Positions 26,750 to 35,731 are shown, counted from the first letter of the stretch. The stretch: DNA of 64,000 nucleotides from Komagataeibacter melomenusus (GCF_013155395.1 NZ_JABJWC010000010.1:1-64000), one strand, 5' to 3'. Notes: generated by a model not told the origin, from the sequence alone. Numbers and translations are program-made.

Positions 26750-27028
26750 TCACCGTGCTGCATTCGTAACTCCTGCAAGTTCCGATGCACGCCGTACCTC
26801 CCAGCGCCGCAGCAGTCGGGCGTGCGGCTCGCCTGCCGGCTCATCCAGAATTTCCACCGCCCCCATCCGGTCCATACGGAAATGGCGGAAGTCCTGCCGC
26901 AGTTCGCACCAGGCGATCAGCATGCGCGTGGTGTCCGAATAGCCGAGCACCACAGGCCATACCGTACGCCCGGTTGGCGTGCCCTGTTGATCGCGATAAT
27001 GCAGGCGCAACTTTGTCCCCTTGCGGAT
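26750..27028 (-). pseudogene. C-terminal fragment of a WYL-domain transcriptional regulator
   Basis: Reading from the insertion-sequence border, the frame encodes PIRKGTKLRLHYRDQQG..., WPVVLGYSDTTRMLIAWCELRQDFRHFRMDRM and GAVEILDE, the WYL ligand domain of YafY-type regulators. The N-terminal HTH, roughly 140 residues, is missing: the coding frame is cut exactly at the inverted repeat at 27029. The missing part is not found on the other side of the element. Confidence 0.82.
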
Positions 27029-27096
27029 TGGACTTGTAACGGTTTTGTGCCGGTCATCTGAGCGTTTAAAGCTCGCATGAGGAGACCGACAAGACC

Positions 27097-27372
27097 ATGA
27101 AGCATACGGAAGATTTCAAGCGCGAGGCCGTAAGGATCGCGTTAAGCAACGGACTGTCACGCACGCGTGTTGCGGCCGATCTGGGTATTGGCAAATCCAC
27201 CCTGGCGAAATGGATAGCAGATTATCGTCCGGGCAAGCCGGCATCAGGGCCTCAGGCTGATCTGGCCCGCGAGAATGAACGTCTTCGTCTTCGCCTGGAG
27301 AACCGGATTTTACGGGAGGAGAGGGAAATCCTAAAAAAAGCTACCCAGTTCTTCGCGAGCCAAAAACCATGA
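27097..27372 (+). CDS. IS3-family transposase OrfA
   Basis: 91-aa DNA-binding half of the transposase: HTH (FKREAVRIALSNGLSRTRVAADLGIGKSTLAKW) followed by a leucine-zipper-like helix. Its TGA overlaps the orfB start (ATGA), the arrangement in which IS3 elements make an OrfAB fusion by -1 frameshifting. It appears intact. Confidence 0.9.
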   Translation: MKHTEDFKREAVRIALSNGLSRTRVAADLGIGKSTLAKWIADYRPGKPASGPQADLARENERLRLRLENRILREEREILKKATQFFASQKP

Positions 27373-28206
27373 GGTTCGCTTTCATCCACGGACATCGGCA
27401 TGAATGGCCAATCGGGAGGCTGAGCCAGGTCTTGCGGGTCTCGGCACGGGGTTACCGGGCCTGGACATCCCGACCGGCCTGCCAGCGGCAACGTACCGAT
27501 CTGAAGGTACTGACGCATATCCGTGAGCATTTTGCCCTGAGCAACCGTTCCAGCGGACGGCCGCGCATGACCATGGAACTCAGGGAAGCCGGGCTTGATG
27601 TCGGGGAACGTCGCGTTGGCCGCGTCATGAAGGACAACGGGATCCGGCCCGTGCGCACCCGTCGCCACAAGGTGACGACCGACAGCCACCACCAGTCTGA
27701 CATTGCGACCAACCTTCTGGACGGTGATTTCCTTGCCGATGGCCCCAACCGGAAATGGGCGGGAGATATCAGTTATGTCTGGACTGCCGAGGGCTGGCTC
27801 TACCTCGCTGGCGTCATCGATCTGTTCAGTCGTCGTGTGATCGGGTGGGGGGCATGCGACCGGATGAAAAAGGATCTGGCCATCCGTGCCCTGGATATGG
27901 CGGTGCAGCTGCATTTTCCACTCCGATCGTGGCAGCCAGTATGGCTCCCATGATGTCCAGAAAAAGCTGCTGGCCCATGGGCTGCTGGCTTCAATGTCCG
28001 GAAAGGGAAACTGTTTTGACAACGCTGCCGTCGAAACATTTTTCAAAAGCCTGAAGGCGGAGTGGCTCTGGAGACAAAACTGGCCAACCCGCCGTCAGGC
28101 TACCGCCGCCATCTTCCAGTATATCAATGGTTTCTACAATCCACGTCGACGCCATTCATATCTGGGCGGTATCAGCCCACTCGCTTTTGAAGCAAGAGTG
28201 GCATAA
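27369..28206 (+). pseudogene. IS3-family transposase OrfB, frameshifted
   Basis: The DDE integrase core is split over two frames. The first part (to 27953) holds DGDFLADGPNRKWAGDISYV and VIDLFSRRVIGW with the first Asp. The second, offset by one base from about 27905, holds HSDRGSQYGSHDVQ with the second Asp and NAAVETFFKSLKAEWL with the Glu. Between ALDMAV and the HSDRG block several residues expected in relatives are also absent, so a small deletion probably caused the shift. The element is unlikely to move by itself. Confidence 0.85.
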
Positions 28207-28231
28207 GCACTTCCTGACCGGCACAAAACCG

Positions 28232-28822
28232 TTACAAGTCCACACGCGTGCACCAGTCCGTGACCAGGCGTCCGGTGCGCGCCGTATCGGCGAAGGCGAC
28301 ACGCTGCCCGATCCGTGCCGCCAGCACGGGTGGATCGTGATCGGCGAGCGCCAGACCGATTTCGCGGGCGATGGTGGTCCCCGCCCCGCAGCGGTTGAGC
28401 ACGAAGCGGGCCAGAAGCGTCGGACGGAACAGCCGTGCCTCGGAGAGCAGGCGCAGCATCTCCGCCGAAGCCCAGCCATCGAACGGGGAGGGCTGGACCG
28501 GGATCAGCACGAGATCGGCCGCAAGCAGGGCCGAACGCAGCAGGCCTGCAACCCTGGGCAGCCCGTCGATGACGACGTGATCCACCTCATGGGCCAGTTC
28601 GGGTGCTTCCCGGTGCAGCGTGTCGCGTGCCAGCCCGATGACCCCGAACGGCCGGGGCAGGCCTTCACGGGCACGCTGTTCCGACCAGTCCAGCGCCGAA
28701 CCCTGCGGGTCGGCGTCGATGACCGTCACGCGTCGCCCTTCCCGAGCCCACTGCCCGGCAAGATGCAGTGCCAGGGTGGTCTTGCCGACGCCACCCTTCT
28801 GGTTAAGGAAGGCCACGATCAT
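28232..28822 (-). CDS. parA: ParA-family partition ATPase, C-terminally truncated
   Basis: ATPase for segregation of a plasmid or integrative element. The 196-aa protein starts MIVAFLNQKGGVGKTTLALH with the deviant Walker A, then VIDADPQGSALDW and VVIDGLPR. The start at 28822 overlaps the repA stop (ATGA). The last residues (VDL, stop) are encoded by the inverted repeat of the insertion sequence, so some C-terminal residues are missing. Activity is uncertain. Confidence 0.85.
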   Translation of the reverse strand: MIVAFLNQKGGVGKTTLALHLAGQWAREGRRVTVIDADPQGSALDWSEQRAREGLPRPFGVIGLARDTLHREAPELAHEVDHVVIDGLPRVAGLLRSALLAADLVLIPVQPSPFDGWASAEMLRLLSEARLFRPTLLARFVLNRCGAGTTIAREIGLALADHDPPVLAARIGQRVAFADTARTGRLVTDWCTRVDL

Positions 28823-29874
28823 GGCGTGCCCTCCTGACTTATCCACAGGTCCGAGGCGCCAGCAACATCAACAAAGTTAGATTCTTTTAAGTTAGAGTCT
28901 AAGTTAAGGGCGCCGTAACCATCGGTTTTTACGTCCTGATTCGGCGTTTTCGATGCATGATAGCACGTGTCCCGATGACGTGATGGCACGTGCTTATCCA
29001 CACATGATGGCACGAGCGGATTCACAGGAAGTCCACAGGAGGGTGTGGATAACCTGACGCGGGCGAACACCAGAATTTCGATCCCGTCGCGGTTGCGTTC
29101 CACCGATAACCGGTATCCCGGAAGGGGCTGGCGGCGTGCCATCTGACGCAGTTCGAGGCTGAACCGTGTGAAGGACGACAGGCTGGCCGATTTTTCGTAC
29201 AGATGCCGGAATTCGAAGCGCCAGCCACGTCGCTGATGGCCACCATGCTTGCGCACGACGCGGTAGAACCAGCGCTCCAGCCCGCCTGTCAGGGAGAAAT
29301 AGGCCCGGTCAATCGTCAGCACGAGCGTGTCATCGAGCAGGGCCGCATAAAGCCAGTCCGGGAGCACCAGTTCGACCCCATCGCTCTGCCCCCCGCTATC
29401 GGTGCGTGCGGCCCATTCGTTGATCCATGAAAACCGGTGCAGGCGTTTTTCGGCGGACTGACGCAGGGATGTCATGATGGAGGTCGCCTGAAGGCGGTTG
29501 AGCGCGGCCCGCAGCCGGTTATAGTCGCGGATACTTGTGCCCCGGCCGATGAAACGCAGGATTTCGTGGGGGCTTGCGACCATGCGACGCGATATCCGAC
29601 GCCCAGCATCCCGGGCTTCGACAATATGACTCGCGGCCCAGATCAGGATGTCTGCATCCCAGATCGTGGCGAGGCCGTGTTCGGCCGACGCCTCCACCCG
29701 GATGGTGACGCCGCCAGCCGCGAAATCGATCGGAACGATGCGGGGCGACTTGGCCAGGCTGAAAAAGGGAAAGGCCATGAGATCCTGCATGTCCCGTGGC
29801 GCCATGTCACCGGGCAGCGTACGGAACAGGTGCAGGCTCGCCCGCTCGGAGCGCAGCGGAAGCGGAGCGTCCAT
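28819..29874 (-). CDS. repA: Replication initiator protein A (RepA-like)
   Basis: A 351-aa initiator of the RPA family common on plasmids and integrative elements of alphaproteobacteria. Family landmarks are MAFPFFSLAKSPR, ATIWDADILIWAASH, PHEILRFIGRGTS-RDYNRL and LSLTGGLERWFYRVVRKHGG-like (YFSLTGGLERWFYR). It overlaps parA at its end and abuts the HTH gene at its start. The C-terminal 80 residues are low in similarity to anything I know. Confidence 0.85.
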   Translation of the reverse strand: MDAPLPLRSERASLHLFRTLPGDMAPRDMQDLMAFPFFSLAKSPRIVPIDFAAGGVTIRVEASAEHGLATIWDADILIWAASHIVEARDAGRRISRRMVASPHEILRFIGRGTSIRDYNRLRAALNRLQATSIMTSLRQSAEKRLHRFSWINEWAARTDSGGQSDGVELVLPDWLYAALLDDTLVLTIDRAYFSLTGGLERWFYRVVRKHGGHQRRGWRFEFRHLYEKSASLSSFTRFSLELRQMARRQPLPGYRLSVERNRDGIEILVFARVRLSTPSCGLPVNPLVPSCVDKHVPSRHRDTCYHASKTPNQDVKTDGYGALNLDSNLKESNFVDVAGASDLWISQEGTP

Positions 29875-30164
29875 CAGCGTTCCTCCCCGCGTGCGGGAGA
29901 TGGCGGGATCAGCGGACTCCGTCGTGCTGCAGCCGGAATGACGCGTGCCGTGGTATCGGATGTATGGGCGCGGGCGGCGCTGTCTACCCAGGCCTGCAGT
30001 TCATCCACCCGATAGACAACGCGGCCGCCCAGCTTCGAATAGCGGGGACCGGTGCCGTAGATCCGGTGTTTTTCGAGTGTGCGGATGGACAGACCGACAA
30101 ATTGCGAGGCGTCGGGTGTGCGCAGGTAGCGCGGTGGCATGGTGACGTCGGGACTGGATGTCAT
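29874..30164 (-). CDS. AlpA/MerR-like helix-turn-helix protein
   Basis: A 96-aa DNA-binding protein with the short winged HTH used by AlpA and excisionases (RYLRTPDASQFVGLSIRTLEKHRIYGTGPRYSKLGGRVVYRVDELQAWV). GGGAG 8 bases upstream supports the start at 30164. Its stop and the repA start share a base, so it is the first gene of a three-gene replication/partition operon and a likely regulator of it. Confidence 0.82.
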   Translation of the reverse strand: MTSSPDVTMPPRYLRTPDASQFVGLSIRTLEKHRIYGTGPRYSKLGGRVVYRVDELQAWVDSAARAHTSDTTARVIPAAARRSPLIPPSPARGEER

Positions 30165-30247
30165 GGGACGGCTCCCTGTAGCTATCGCAGGTCGCGGGAC
30201 AGATGCGGCCTGTGGGGAGCAGCGTGACAAAACGGCGTGTATCGGGA

Positions 30248-30285
30248 CCAGCTGCGATCTCGTGGCGGTGCGAGATCGCAGCTGG
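30248..30285. repeat. Perfect 15-bp inverted repeat upstream of the rep operon
   Basis: CCAGCTGCGATCTCG and its exact complement, separated by 8 bases (TGGCGGTG). It lies about 84 bp upstream of the HTH-repA-parA operon. No U-tract follows on either side. It may be an operator, an attenuator in the 5' leader or part of the origin. The rest of 30286-30573 is A/T-rich (a TATATA-TATATAG stretch near 30433-30455) and contains no gene. Confidence 0.7.
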
Positions 30286-30573
30286 ACAGGGTAAGGCTGG
30301 CGATAATGCCGGACCTGTGTAGAACGCCGAGATCCAGTATCGCCCCAGCATGGAACTCAGCGCATAACACCCTCTCCATAAAGAGTATTTCACGCGATCT
30401 TGAGAGGGAATCCATTTGTCATATGTCGATGACTATATATATCCGTATATAGACAAACACAGCCGACAGCCCACCGTCCTGATACATCGTCACGTGCCTG
30501 CGGGCCCATCTGGCCCCTATGCAGGGACGGAAAAGGGCTGGCTGACAAAATAAATGGGAGGCCACTGTTCACC

Positions 30574-31944
30574 ATGCTTTACCAGTCCATCAATCCGTAC
30601 ACGGAAGAAACGCTCAAGACATTCGACCTGCATTCGGATGCCCAGCTTGCCGGTATCATTACAAAAGCGGATACCACCTATAAAAAGAACTGGCGCAATA
30701 AAACCTACGCCCAGCGCGCCGCAATACTGCACAAGGCCGCTGAAATCATGCGGCATAACCGCGATGCCTTTGCGACGCCGATTACCGTGGAAATGGGCAA
30801 GCTGTTCCGCGAGGCGCAGGCCGAAGTGGACCTGAGCGCCGATATCCTTGATTACTATGCTGACAATGCCGAGAAATTCCTTGCCCCCGTTGACCTGAAG
30901 GTTGACGACGGCAAGGCCACAATCCTGAGCCAGCCCATCGGCATCGTCTTCTGCATCGAGCCGTGGAACTTCCCCTATTACCAACTGGCCCGCGTGGCCG
31001 GCCCCAACCTTATGGCCGGTAACGTACTGATCGTGAAGCACGCGCCTGGTGTGCCGCAATGCGCGGTCATGTTTGAAGAACTGTTTGCCGATGCGGGCGC
31101 GCCCGAAGGCACGTATTCAAACGTGTTCATTACCAACGAACAGTCGGCAACCGTCGTGGCCGACCCGCGCGTGCGCGGCGTGGCGCTGACCGGCAGCGAA
31201 CGCGCTGGCAAGGCCGTGGCCGCCGAAGCAGGCAACGCGCTGAAGAAGAACACCATGGAACTCGGTGGCAGTGACGCTTTTATCGTGCTTGATGACGCCG
31301 ATCTGGATGTCGCGATCAAATGGGCGGTCTGGGGCCGGATGAACAATACCGGGCAGTGCTGTGTCGCGGCCAAGCGGTTTATCGTGCATGAAAAGATTGC
31401 CGATGCCTTTACCGCACGCTTCAAGGCAGCGCTTGAAAAGCTGGTGGCGGGCGACCCGATGGATGAAAAGACCACGCTTGGCCCCCTATGCAGCGAAAGC
31501 GCGCTGAAACTGGTGCTGGGCCAGATTGAAACGGCGGTGGCCCACGGTGCGCGCGTTGTGACCGGCGGCAAGCGCATCGATCGCCCCGGCTATTTCCTGC
31601 AGGCGACCATCCTTGACAATATCAACAAGGATAATCCGGCTTTCCATCAGGAATTCTTTGCCCCCGTGGCCATGATCTTCCGGGTACCGGATGAACAGTC
31701 GGCCATCGACCTGGCCAATGACTCCCCCTACGGGCTTGGCGGCTCTGTCATCACGACCGACATCGAACGTGGAAAACGGGTAGCGGCCCAGATCGAGACC
31801 GGCATGGTTTTCATCAACCGTTCGACATGGACCGCCCCTGGCCTGCCGTTTGGTGGCGTGAAGAATTCCGGCTATGGCCGCGAACTGTCCTCATTGGGTA
31901 TTGAAGAATTCATCAACAAGAAACTGGTGCATACCCCGGCCTGA
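30574..31944 (+). CDS. NAD(P)-dependent aldehyde dehydrogenase (YneI/Sad-like), copy 1
   Basis: Oxidises an aldehyde to the acid in the cytoplasm. The 456-aa protein has the catalytic Cys in NNTGQCCVAAKRF, the general base Glu in MELGGSDAF, and the cofactor loop EPWNFPYYQLARV. It is closest to succinate-semialdehyde-type enzymes by these motifs, but the substrate is unsure. It is followed by a hairpin terminator and the TetR gene, and shares the cargo cluster with a similar enzyme at 34047. Confidence 0.9.
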   Translation: MLYQSINPYTEETLKTFDLHSDAQLAGIITKADTTYKKNWRNKTYAQRAAILHKAAEIMRHNRDAFATPITVEMGKLFREAQAEVDLSADILDYYADNAEKFLAPVDLKVDDGKATILSQPIGIVFCIEPWNFPYYQLARVAGPNLMAGNVLIVKHAPGVPQCAVMFEELFADAGAPEGTYSNVFITNEQSATVVADPRVRGVALTGSERAGKAVAAEAGNALKKNTMELGGSDAFIVLDDADLDVAIKWAVWGRMNNTGQCCVAAKRFIVHEKIADAFTARFKAALEKLVAGDPMDEKTTLGPLCSESALKLVLGQIETAVAHGARVVTGGKRIDRPGYFLQATILDNINKDNPAFHQEFFAPVAMIFRVPDEQSAIDLANDSPYGLGGSVITTDIERGKRVAAQIETGMVFINRSTWTAPGLPFGGVKNSGYGRELSSLGIEEFINKKLVHTPA

Positions 31945-31979
31945 ACAGGGAAGCCGGTCCCTGCCGCCGGATAGCTTAA

Positions 31980-32011
31980 AAGTCCGCTGTTCTGATCGGG
32001 ACAGCGGACTT
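31980..32011 (+). terminator. Hairpin after aldehyde dehydrogenase 1
   Basis: Perfect 11-bp stem AAGTCCGCTGT / ACAGCGGACTT with a 10-nt loop, 35 bp after the stop codon. Downstream T content is low, so termination may be partial. Confidence 0.65.
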
Positions 32012-32072
32012 CAAGGCTGCCGCGGTGGCGCGCCTTCCCCTACCTCATCCGGTCAGAAAACAGGAAAGAGAC

Positions 32073-32080
32073 GACCGGTC
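32073..32080. promoter_or_regulatory. Operator-like GACCGGTC site upstream of tetR
   Basis: Palindromic core GACCGGTC in the context ACGACCGGTCTAAT, 55 bp upstream of the TetR start. The same extended motif occurs twice before the YqhD-like gene. The core resembles the site of NemR, a TetR-family aldehyde/quinone sensor. Confidence 0.7.
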
Positions 32081-32127
32081 TAATTTTTGTCTGGACATCC
32101 CGACTGGCCACCCGTATATAGACTTCC

Positions 32128-32721
32128 ATGAAGATCGCAGAGAAACATCGCGCTGCCCGGCAGCACATTCTGGAAGCGGCCCGGCCGCTTATCGGCCAGC
32201 GTGGTTTCTCGGCCGTCGGTCTGGCGCAGATACTCGAAGTCGCGGGTATTCCCAAGGGGTCGTTCTACCATTACTTCGAATCAAAGGAAGCCTTTGGCGA
32301 GGCCCTGCTCCAGACCTATATCGACGATTACCTGATAAAGATGGATGACATCCTGGGAAACGACGATGAGAACGCCGCACAGCGGATTACCCGCTACTGC
32401 CAGTTCTGGCGCGATACCCATATCGAAGGGCAGATCGGCAACAAATGCCTGATCGTAAAGCTGGCAGCGGAGGTCTCGGACCTGTCCGAACGGATGCGCG
32501 CCATTCTGGACGTTGGCACCCGTACTGTCATTGACCGGATCAGCACCGTCATTGCCAGAGGGCAGGAAGAAGGGTCTATCGGCAGCACACAATCCGCGCT
32601 GATGCTGGCGGCTTCCCTTTATCAGCTCTGGCTGGGGTCGACGCTCATGGTGAAGATCACCCATAGTTCTCCGCCGTTTGATCATGCCTGGGAGGCAAGC
32701 AGGCTGCTTCTGGAAATCTAG
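32128..32721 (+). CDS. TetR/AcrR family regulator, NemR-like
   Basis: A 197-aa repressor with N-terminal HTH (ILEAARPLIGQRGFSAVGLAQILEVAGIPKGSFYHYFESKEAF) and a TetR_C domain. A single Cys near residue 108 (GNKCLIVKLA) is in the region where NemR/AcuR-type proteins sense electrophiles. GACCGGTC sites lie before this gene and before the adjacent reductase gene, so it probably represses both until an aldehyde or other electrophile appears. Confidence 0.88.
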   Translation: MKIAEKHRAARQHILEAARPLIGQRGFSAVGLAQILEVAGIPKGSFYHYFESKEAFGEALLQTYIDDYLIKMDDILGNDDENAAQRITRYCQFWRDTHIEGQIGNKCLIVKLAAEVSDLSERMRAILDVGTRTVIDRISTVIARGQEEGSIGSTQSALMLAASLYQLWLGSTLMVKITHSSPPFDHAWEASRLLLEI

Positions 32722-32767
32722 CGTGTCGGACATGCCGCCAACGGCCTGTTCCGCGATTTTAATAGAT

Positions 32768-32793
32768 GACCGGTCTAATAGAGACGACCGGTC
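32768..32793. promoter_or_regulatory. Tandem GACCGGTC operators upstream of the YqhD-like gene
   Basis: Two copies (32768-32775 and 32786-32793), each followed by TCTAATAG or TCCAATAG, 18 bp apart. They lie 15-40 bp upstream of the reductase start, over the expected promoter. They share their extended sequence with the site before tetR. Confidence 0.75.
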
Positions 32794-32807
32794 CAATAGG
32801 TGTGAAG

Positions 32808-33965
32808 ATGCAGAATTTCGAATTCTACAACCCCACGCGGGTCCTGTTCGGTAAGGGCATGATCGCCCGTCTTGATGAACAGCTATCGCCCGAAGCCCGC
32901 GTGCTCGTGCTGTATGGTGGCGCCAGCGCCGAACGCAGCGGCACGCTGAATGAGGTCCGCGCGGCGCTGGGCAACCGGACCTTCCGTGAGTTTGGTGGTA
33001 TTGAAGCCAACCCGACCTATGAAACCCTGATGAAGGCCGTGGCCATGGTGCGGGAAGAGAAGCTCGATTTCTTGCTGGCTGTGGGCGGCGGGTCGGTCAT
33101 GGATGGCACCAAGTTCGTTGCCGCCGCCGTGCCGTATGAAGGCGAGCCGTGGGATATTCTGGTCAGCAAGGGCGAGGCCGCAAAAAAGGCGCTGCCGCTG
33201 GGCACCGTTGTCACCCTGCCCGCCACCGGGTCCGAAATGAACTGCCTGAGCGTGATTTCACGCCAGTCCACGGGCGACAAGCTGCTGTTCTCCAACCCGC
33301 TGGTCTATCCGCGCTTTTCCGTGCTGGATCCCATGCGCACCATGAGCCTGCCCATGAAGCAGGTCATCAACGGTGTCGTGGACTCCTTCGTGCATGTGAT
33401 GGAGCAGTACATGACCTATCCGGTCGATGGCATGGCACAGGACCGCTTTTCCGAGGGGCTGCTGTCAAGCCTGGTGGAAATCGGGCCGCGTATTGTCGCA
33501 ACACCGGATGATTATGACCTGCGCTCCAACCTCATGTGGGTTGCGACCCTGGCGCTGAATGGCCTGATCGGCGCAGGCGTGCCGCATGACTGGACCACGC
33601 ACATGATTGGCCATGAAATCACGGCGAAATACCATATCGACCACGCACGCACGCTGGCCATGGTGTTCCCTGCCCTGCTGAAGGTGCGCCGCACCGAAAA
33701 GCGCGCCAAGCTGCTGCAATATGCCGCACGGGTGTGGAACCTGACCGAGGGCACGGAAGACCAGCGGATCGATGCCGTCATTCGCAAGACCGAGGAATTC
33801 TTCGAAAACCTTGGCGTGCCGACCCGCCTGTCTGCCTACGACATCGGGGCTGAAGGCATCAACGACCTGGTTGGTCAGCTTGAAGATCACGGCATGACCC
33901 ATCTGGGTGAAAACGGTGATGTCACGCTGGATGTCAGCCGCCAGATACTTGAAGCCGCCACCTGA
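32808..33965 (+). CDS. Iron-containing alcohol dehydrogenase, YqhD-like aldehyde reductase
   Basis: Group III alcohol dehydrogenase, 385 aa, reducing toxic short aldehydes to alcohols, in YqhD with NADPH. Visible motifs are FGKGMIARL, GGGSVMDGTKF, the ligand region DWTTHMIGHEITAKYHIDH with metal-binding His residues, and LPATGSEMN. The start MQNFEF at 32808 has AGGTG upstream; the longer frame runs through the operator sites. It is the reductive arm of an aldehyde-detoxification set whose oxidative arm is the flanking dehydrogenases. Confidence 0.9.
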   Translation: MQNFEFYNPTRVLFGKGMIARLDEQLSPEARVLVLYGGASAERSGTLNEVRAALGNRTFREFGGIEANPTYETLMKAVAMVREEKLDFLLAVGGGSVMDGTKFVAAAVPYEGEPWDILVSKGEAAKKALPLGTVVTLPATGSEMNCLSVISRQSTGDKLLFSNPLVYPRFSVLDPMRTMSLPMKQVINGVVDSFVHVMEQYMTYPVDGMAQDRFSEGLLSSLVEIGPRIVATPDDYDLRSNLMWVATLALNGLIGAGVPHDWTTHMIGHEITAKYHIDHARTLAMVFPALLKVRRTEKRAKLLQYAARVWNLTEGTEDQRIDAVIRKTEEFFENLGVPTRLSAYDIGAEGINDLVGQLEDHGMTHLGENGDVTLDVSRQILEAAT

Positions 33966-33982
33966 TTTCCACTGAACGACCA

Positions 33983-34011
33983 CCGGGATACGGCCACACG
34001 CCGTATCCCGG
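33983..34011 (+). terminator. Hairpin after the YqhD-like gene
   Basis: Perfect 12-bp stem CCGGGATACGGC / GCCGTATCCCGG with a 5-nt loop, 18 bp after the stop codon and 35 bp before the next gene. No T-run follows, so it may attenuate rather than stop. Confidence 0.6.
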
Positions 34012-34046
34012 ACATAACGGACTATATTAAGGGACAGATATCCAAA

Positions 34047-35438
34047 ATGGCTTACGCATCAACCAATCCCTATACCAACGAAGTTGTCGCAACCTTCCCC
34101 GATGCAACGGATGCGGAAGTACAGGCCGCACTGGCCGAAGCACATGCCGCTTTTGAAAGCTGGCGCGACACGTCCTTTGCCGACCGCGCAAAGGTCATGA
34201 ACGCGGCGGCCGCCATCCTGCGCCGCGACATTGATAAATATGCCCGCCTTGGCACGCTGGAAATGGGCAAGCTGTTTGAAGAGTCAAAAAAGGAAGTCAT
34301 TCTTTCCGCCGAGATTTTCGAATACTATGCAAACCACGCTGAAGAACTGCTGAAGCCGGAAATCCTGCCCGTCGCCAACCCGGCGGAAGGCAAGCCCGTG
34401 CTGGTTCATGAACCGCTGGGCATCGTGCTGGCGATCGAACCGTGGAACTTCCCCTTCTATCAGGTCGTGCGTATCATCGCGCCGCAGCTTTCGGCCGGTA
34501 ATGCCGTGCTGCTCAAGCATGCCTCCAACCTGCCGCAGTGTGCCGCAGCCTTTGATACGCTGATGGCCGAAGCGGGTCTGCCCAAGGGCCTGTTCCGCAA
34601 CCTGTATGCAGCCCGCCCCCACACCGCCATGATCCTGAACGACCCGCGTGTGTGCGGTGTCGCCCTGACGGGTTCGGAAGGTGCGGGCACCGTTATCGCC
34701 GGCATTGCGGGCAAGGCGCTGAAAAAGGCGACCATGGAACTGGGCGGCGCGGATGCCTTCATCGTGCTGGATGACGCCGACGTGGAAAAGGCGGCCCGCT
34801 GGGCAGTGATCGGCCGCCACTGGAATGCCGGTCAGGTCTGTGTCTCGGCCAAGCGGCTGATCGTAGCAGATGCGGTTTATGACCAGTTCCTTGCCCTTTA
34901 CAAGGAAGGTGTTGCCGCCCTGAAGGCCGGTGACCCGATGGACCCGGCCACCACACTGGCCCCCCTGTCCTCACAGGCCACAGCGAACGACCTGCGCGAT
35001 CAGGTTACGCGGGCGATGGACCTGGGTGCGAAGGTCGAGATCATCGGAGCACCAGTGCCCGAACAGGGTGCGTTTTTCCAGCCGCTGCTGATGTCCAACC
35101 TTGATGGGAAGAATGCAGCCCGTCACTGGGAATTCTTTGGCCCCGTAACCCAGATCTACCGTGCGAAGGACGAGGCGGACGCCATCCGCATTGCCAATGA
35201 CTCCCCCTACGGGCTGGGTGGTTCCGTATTCACAAAGGACGAAGCGCGCGGTGCACGGGTGGCCCGTGCCATCCGCACCGGCATGGTGTTCATCAACCAT
35301 CCGCTGTCGCCCAAGGCGGACCTGCCGTTCGGTGGCATCAAGAACTCCGGCTATGGCCGTGAACTGATCGGTCTTGGCATCAAGGAGTTCATCAACCACA
35401 AGCTGATCAACGTCGTTGATATCGACGCGGCGTTCTGA
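34047..35438 (+). CDS. NAD(P)-dependent aldehyde dehydrogenase (YneI/Sad-like), copy 2
   Basis: 463-aa relative of the protein at 30574. The catalytic Cys lies in HWNAGQVCVSAKRL, the base in MELGGADAF, and the Rossmann loop is EPWNFPFYQVVRI. It is clearly a diverged paralogue, not a recent duplicate. It forms a unit with the reductase upstream; together they would oxidise or reduce the same class of aldehydes. Confidence 0.9.
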   Translation: MAYASTNPYTNEVVATFPDATDAEVQAALAEAHAAFESWRDTSFADRAKVMNAAAAILRRDIDKYARLGTLEMGKLFEESKKEVILSAEIFEYYANHAEELLKPEILPVANPAEGKPVLVHEPLGIVLAIEPWNFPFYQVVRIIAPQLSAGNAVLLKHASNLPQCAAAFDTLMAEAGLPKGLFRNLYAARPHTAMILNDPRVCGVALTGSEGAGTVIAGIAGKALKKATMELGGADAFIVLDDADVEKAARWAVIGRHWNAGQVCVSAKRLIVADAVYDQFLALYKEGVAALKAGDPMDPATTLAPLSSQATANDLRDQVTRAMDLGAKVEIIGAPVPEQGAFFQPLLMSNLDGKNAARHWEFFGPVTQIYRAKDEADAIRIANDSPYGLGGSVFTKDEARGARVARAIRTGMVFINHPLSPKADLPFGGIKNSGYGRELIGLGIKEFINHKLINVVDIDAAF

Positions 35439-35448
35439 CGAAACCGGC

Positions 35449-35480
35449 GCGACCGGGCACAACAATGTGTGCCCGGTCGC
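35449..35480 (+). terminator. Hairpin after aldehyde dehydrogenase 2
   Basis: 12-bp perfect stem GCGACCGGGCAC / GTGCCCGGTCGC, extendable by one pair, 10 bp after the stop. It ends the aldehyde cluster. The following 35481-35731 contains no gene that I can support. Confidence 0.7.
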
Positions 35481-35731
35481 ACCCATAATGGAAAACGGCA
35501 ATAAACAGGCAGGCTGTACCAGTCTTTATTGAAAGTGGATCGAAGCAGGACATAAGTCTTGGTTCACATTTCACTTATGTATTCACACGTCCGCTTCGGC
35601 CCTTGCACGGCTGGCCTATATGAACCGCGATCTCATCAGGGCATATGACGGCATCCGGGCAGGAAGGCACTGGCGAGAACACTGGTTTTTTTCAGCATTA
35701 TGATGGGTTGACACAAAAACTGGAAAGAAAA

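Larger units (their letters stand above)
27029..28242 (+). mobile_element. IS3-family insertion sequence, decayed
   Basis: A 1,214-bp element bounded by perfect 28-bp inverted repeats that start TGGACTTGTAACGG (27029-27056 and 28215-28242), with TG...CA ends as usual for IS3. It has two overlapping frames, orfA and a broken orfB. Flanks are GGAT on the left and CACG on the right, so no target duplication exists. The left neighbour lacks its 5' part and the right neighbour lacks its 3' part, which points to a deletion or recombination through the element. Confidence 0.93.

Noticed and set aside
27029-28242. A simple IS insertion into one gene
   Set aside because: The flanking coding sequences belong to different genes and there is no target duplication.
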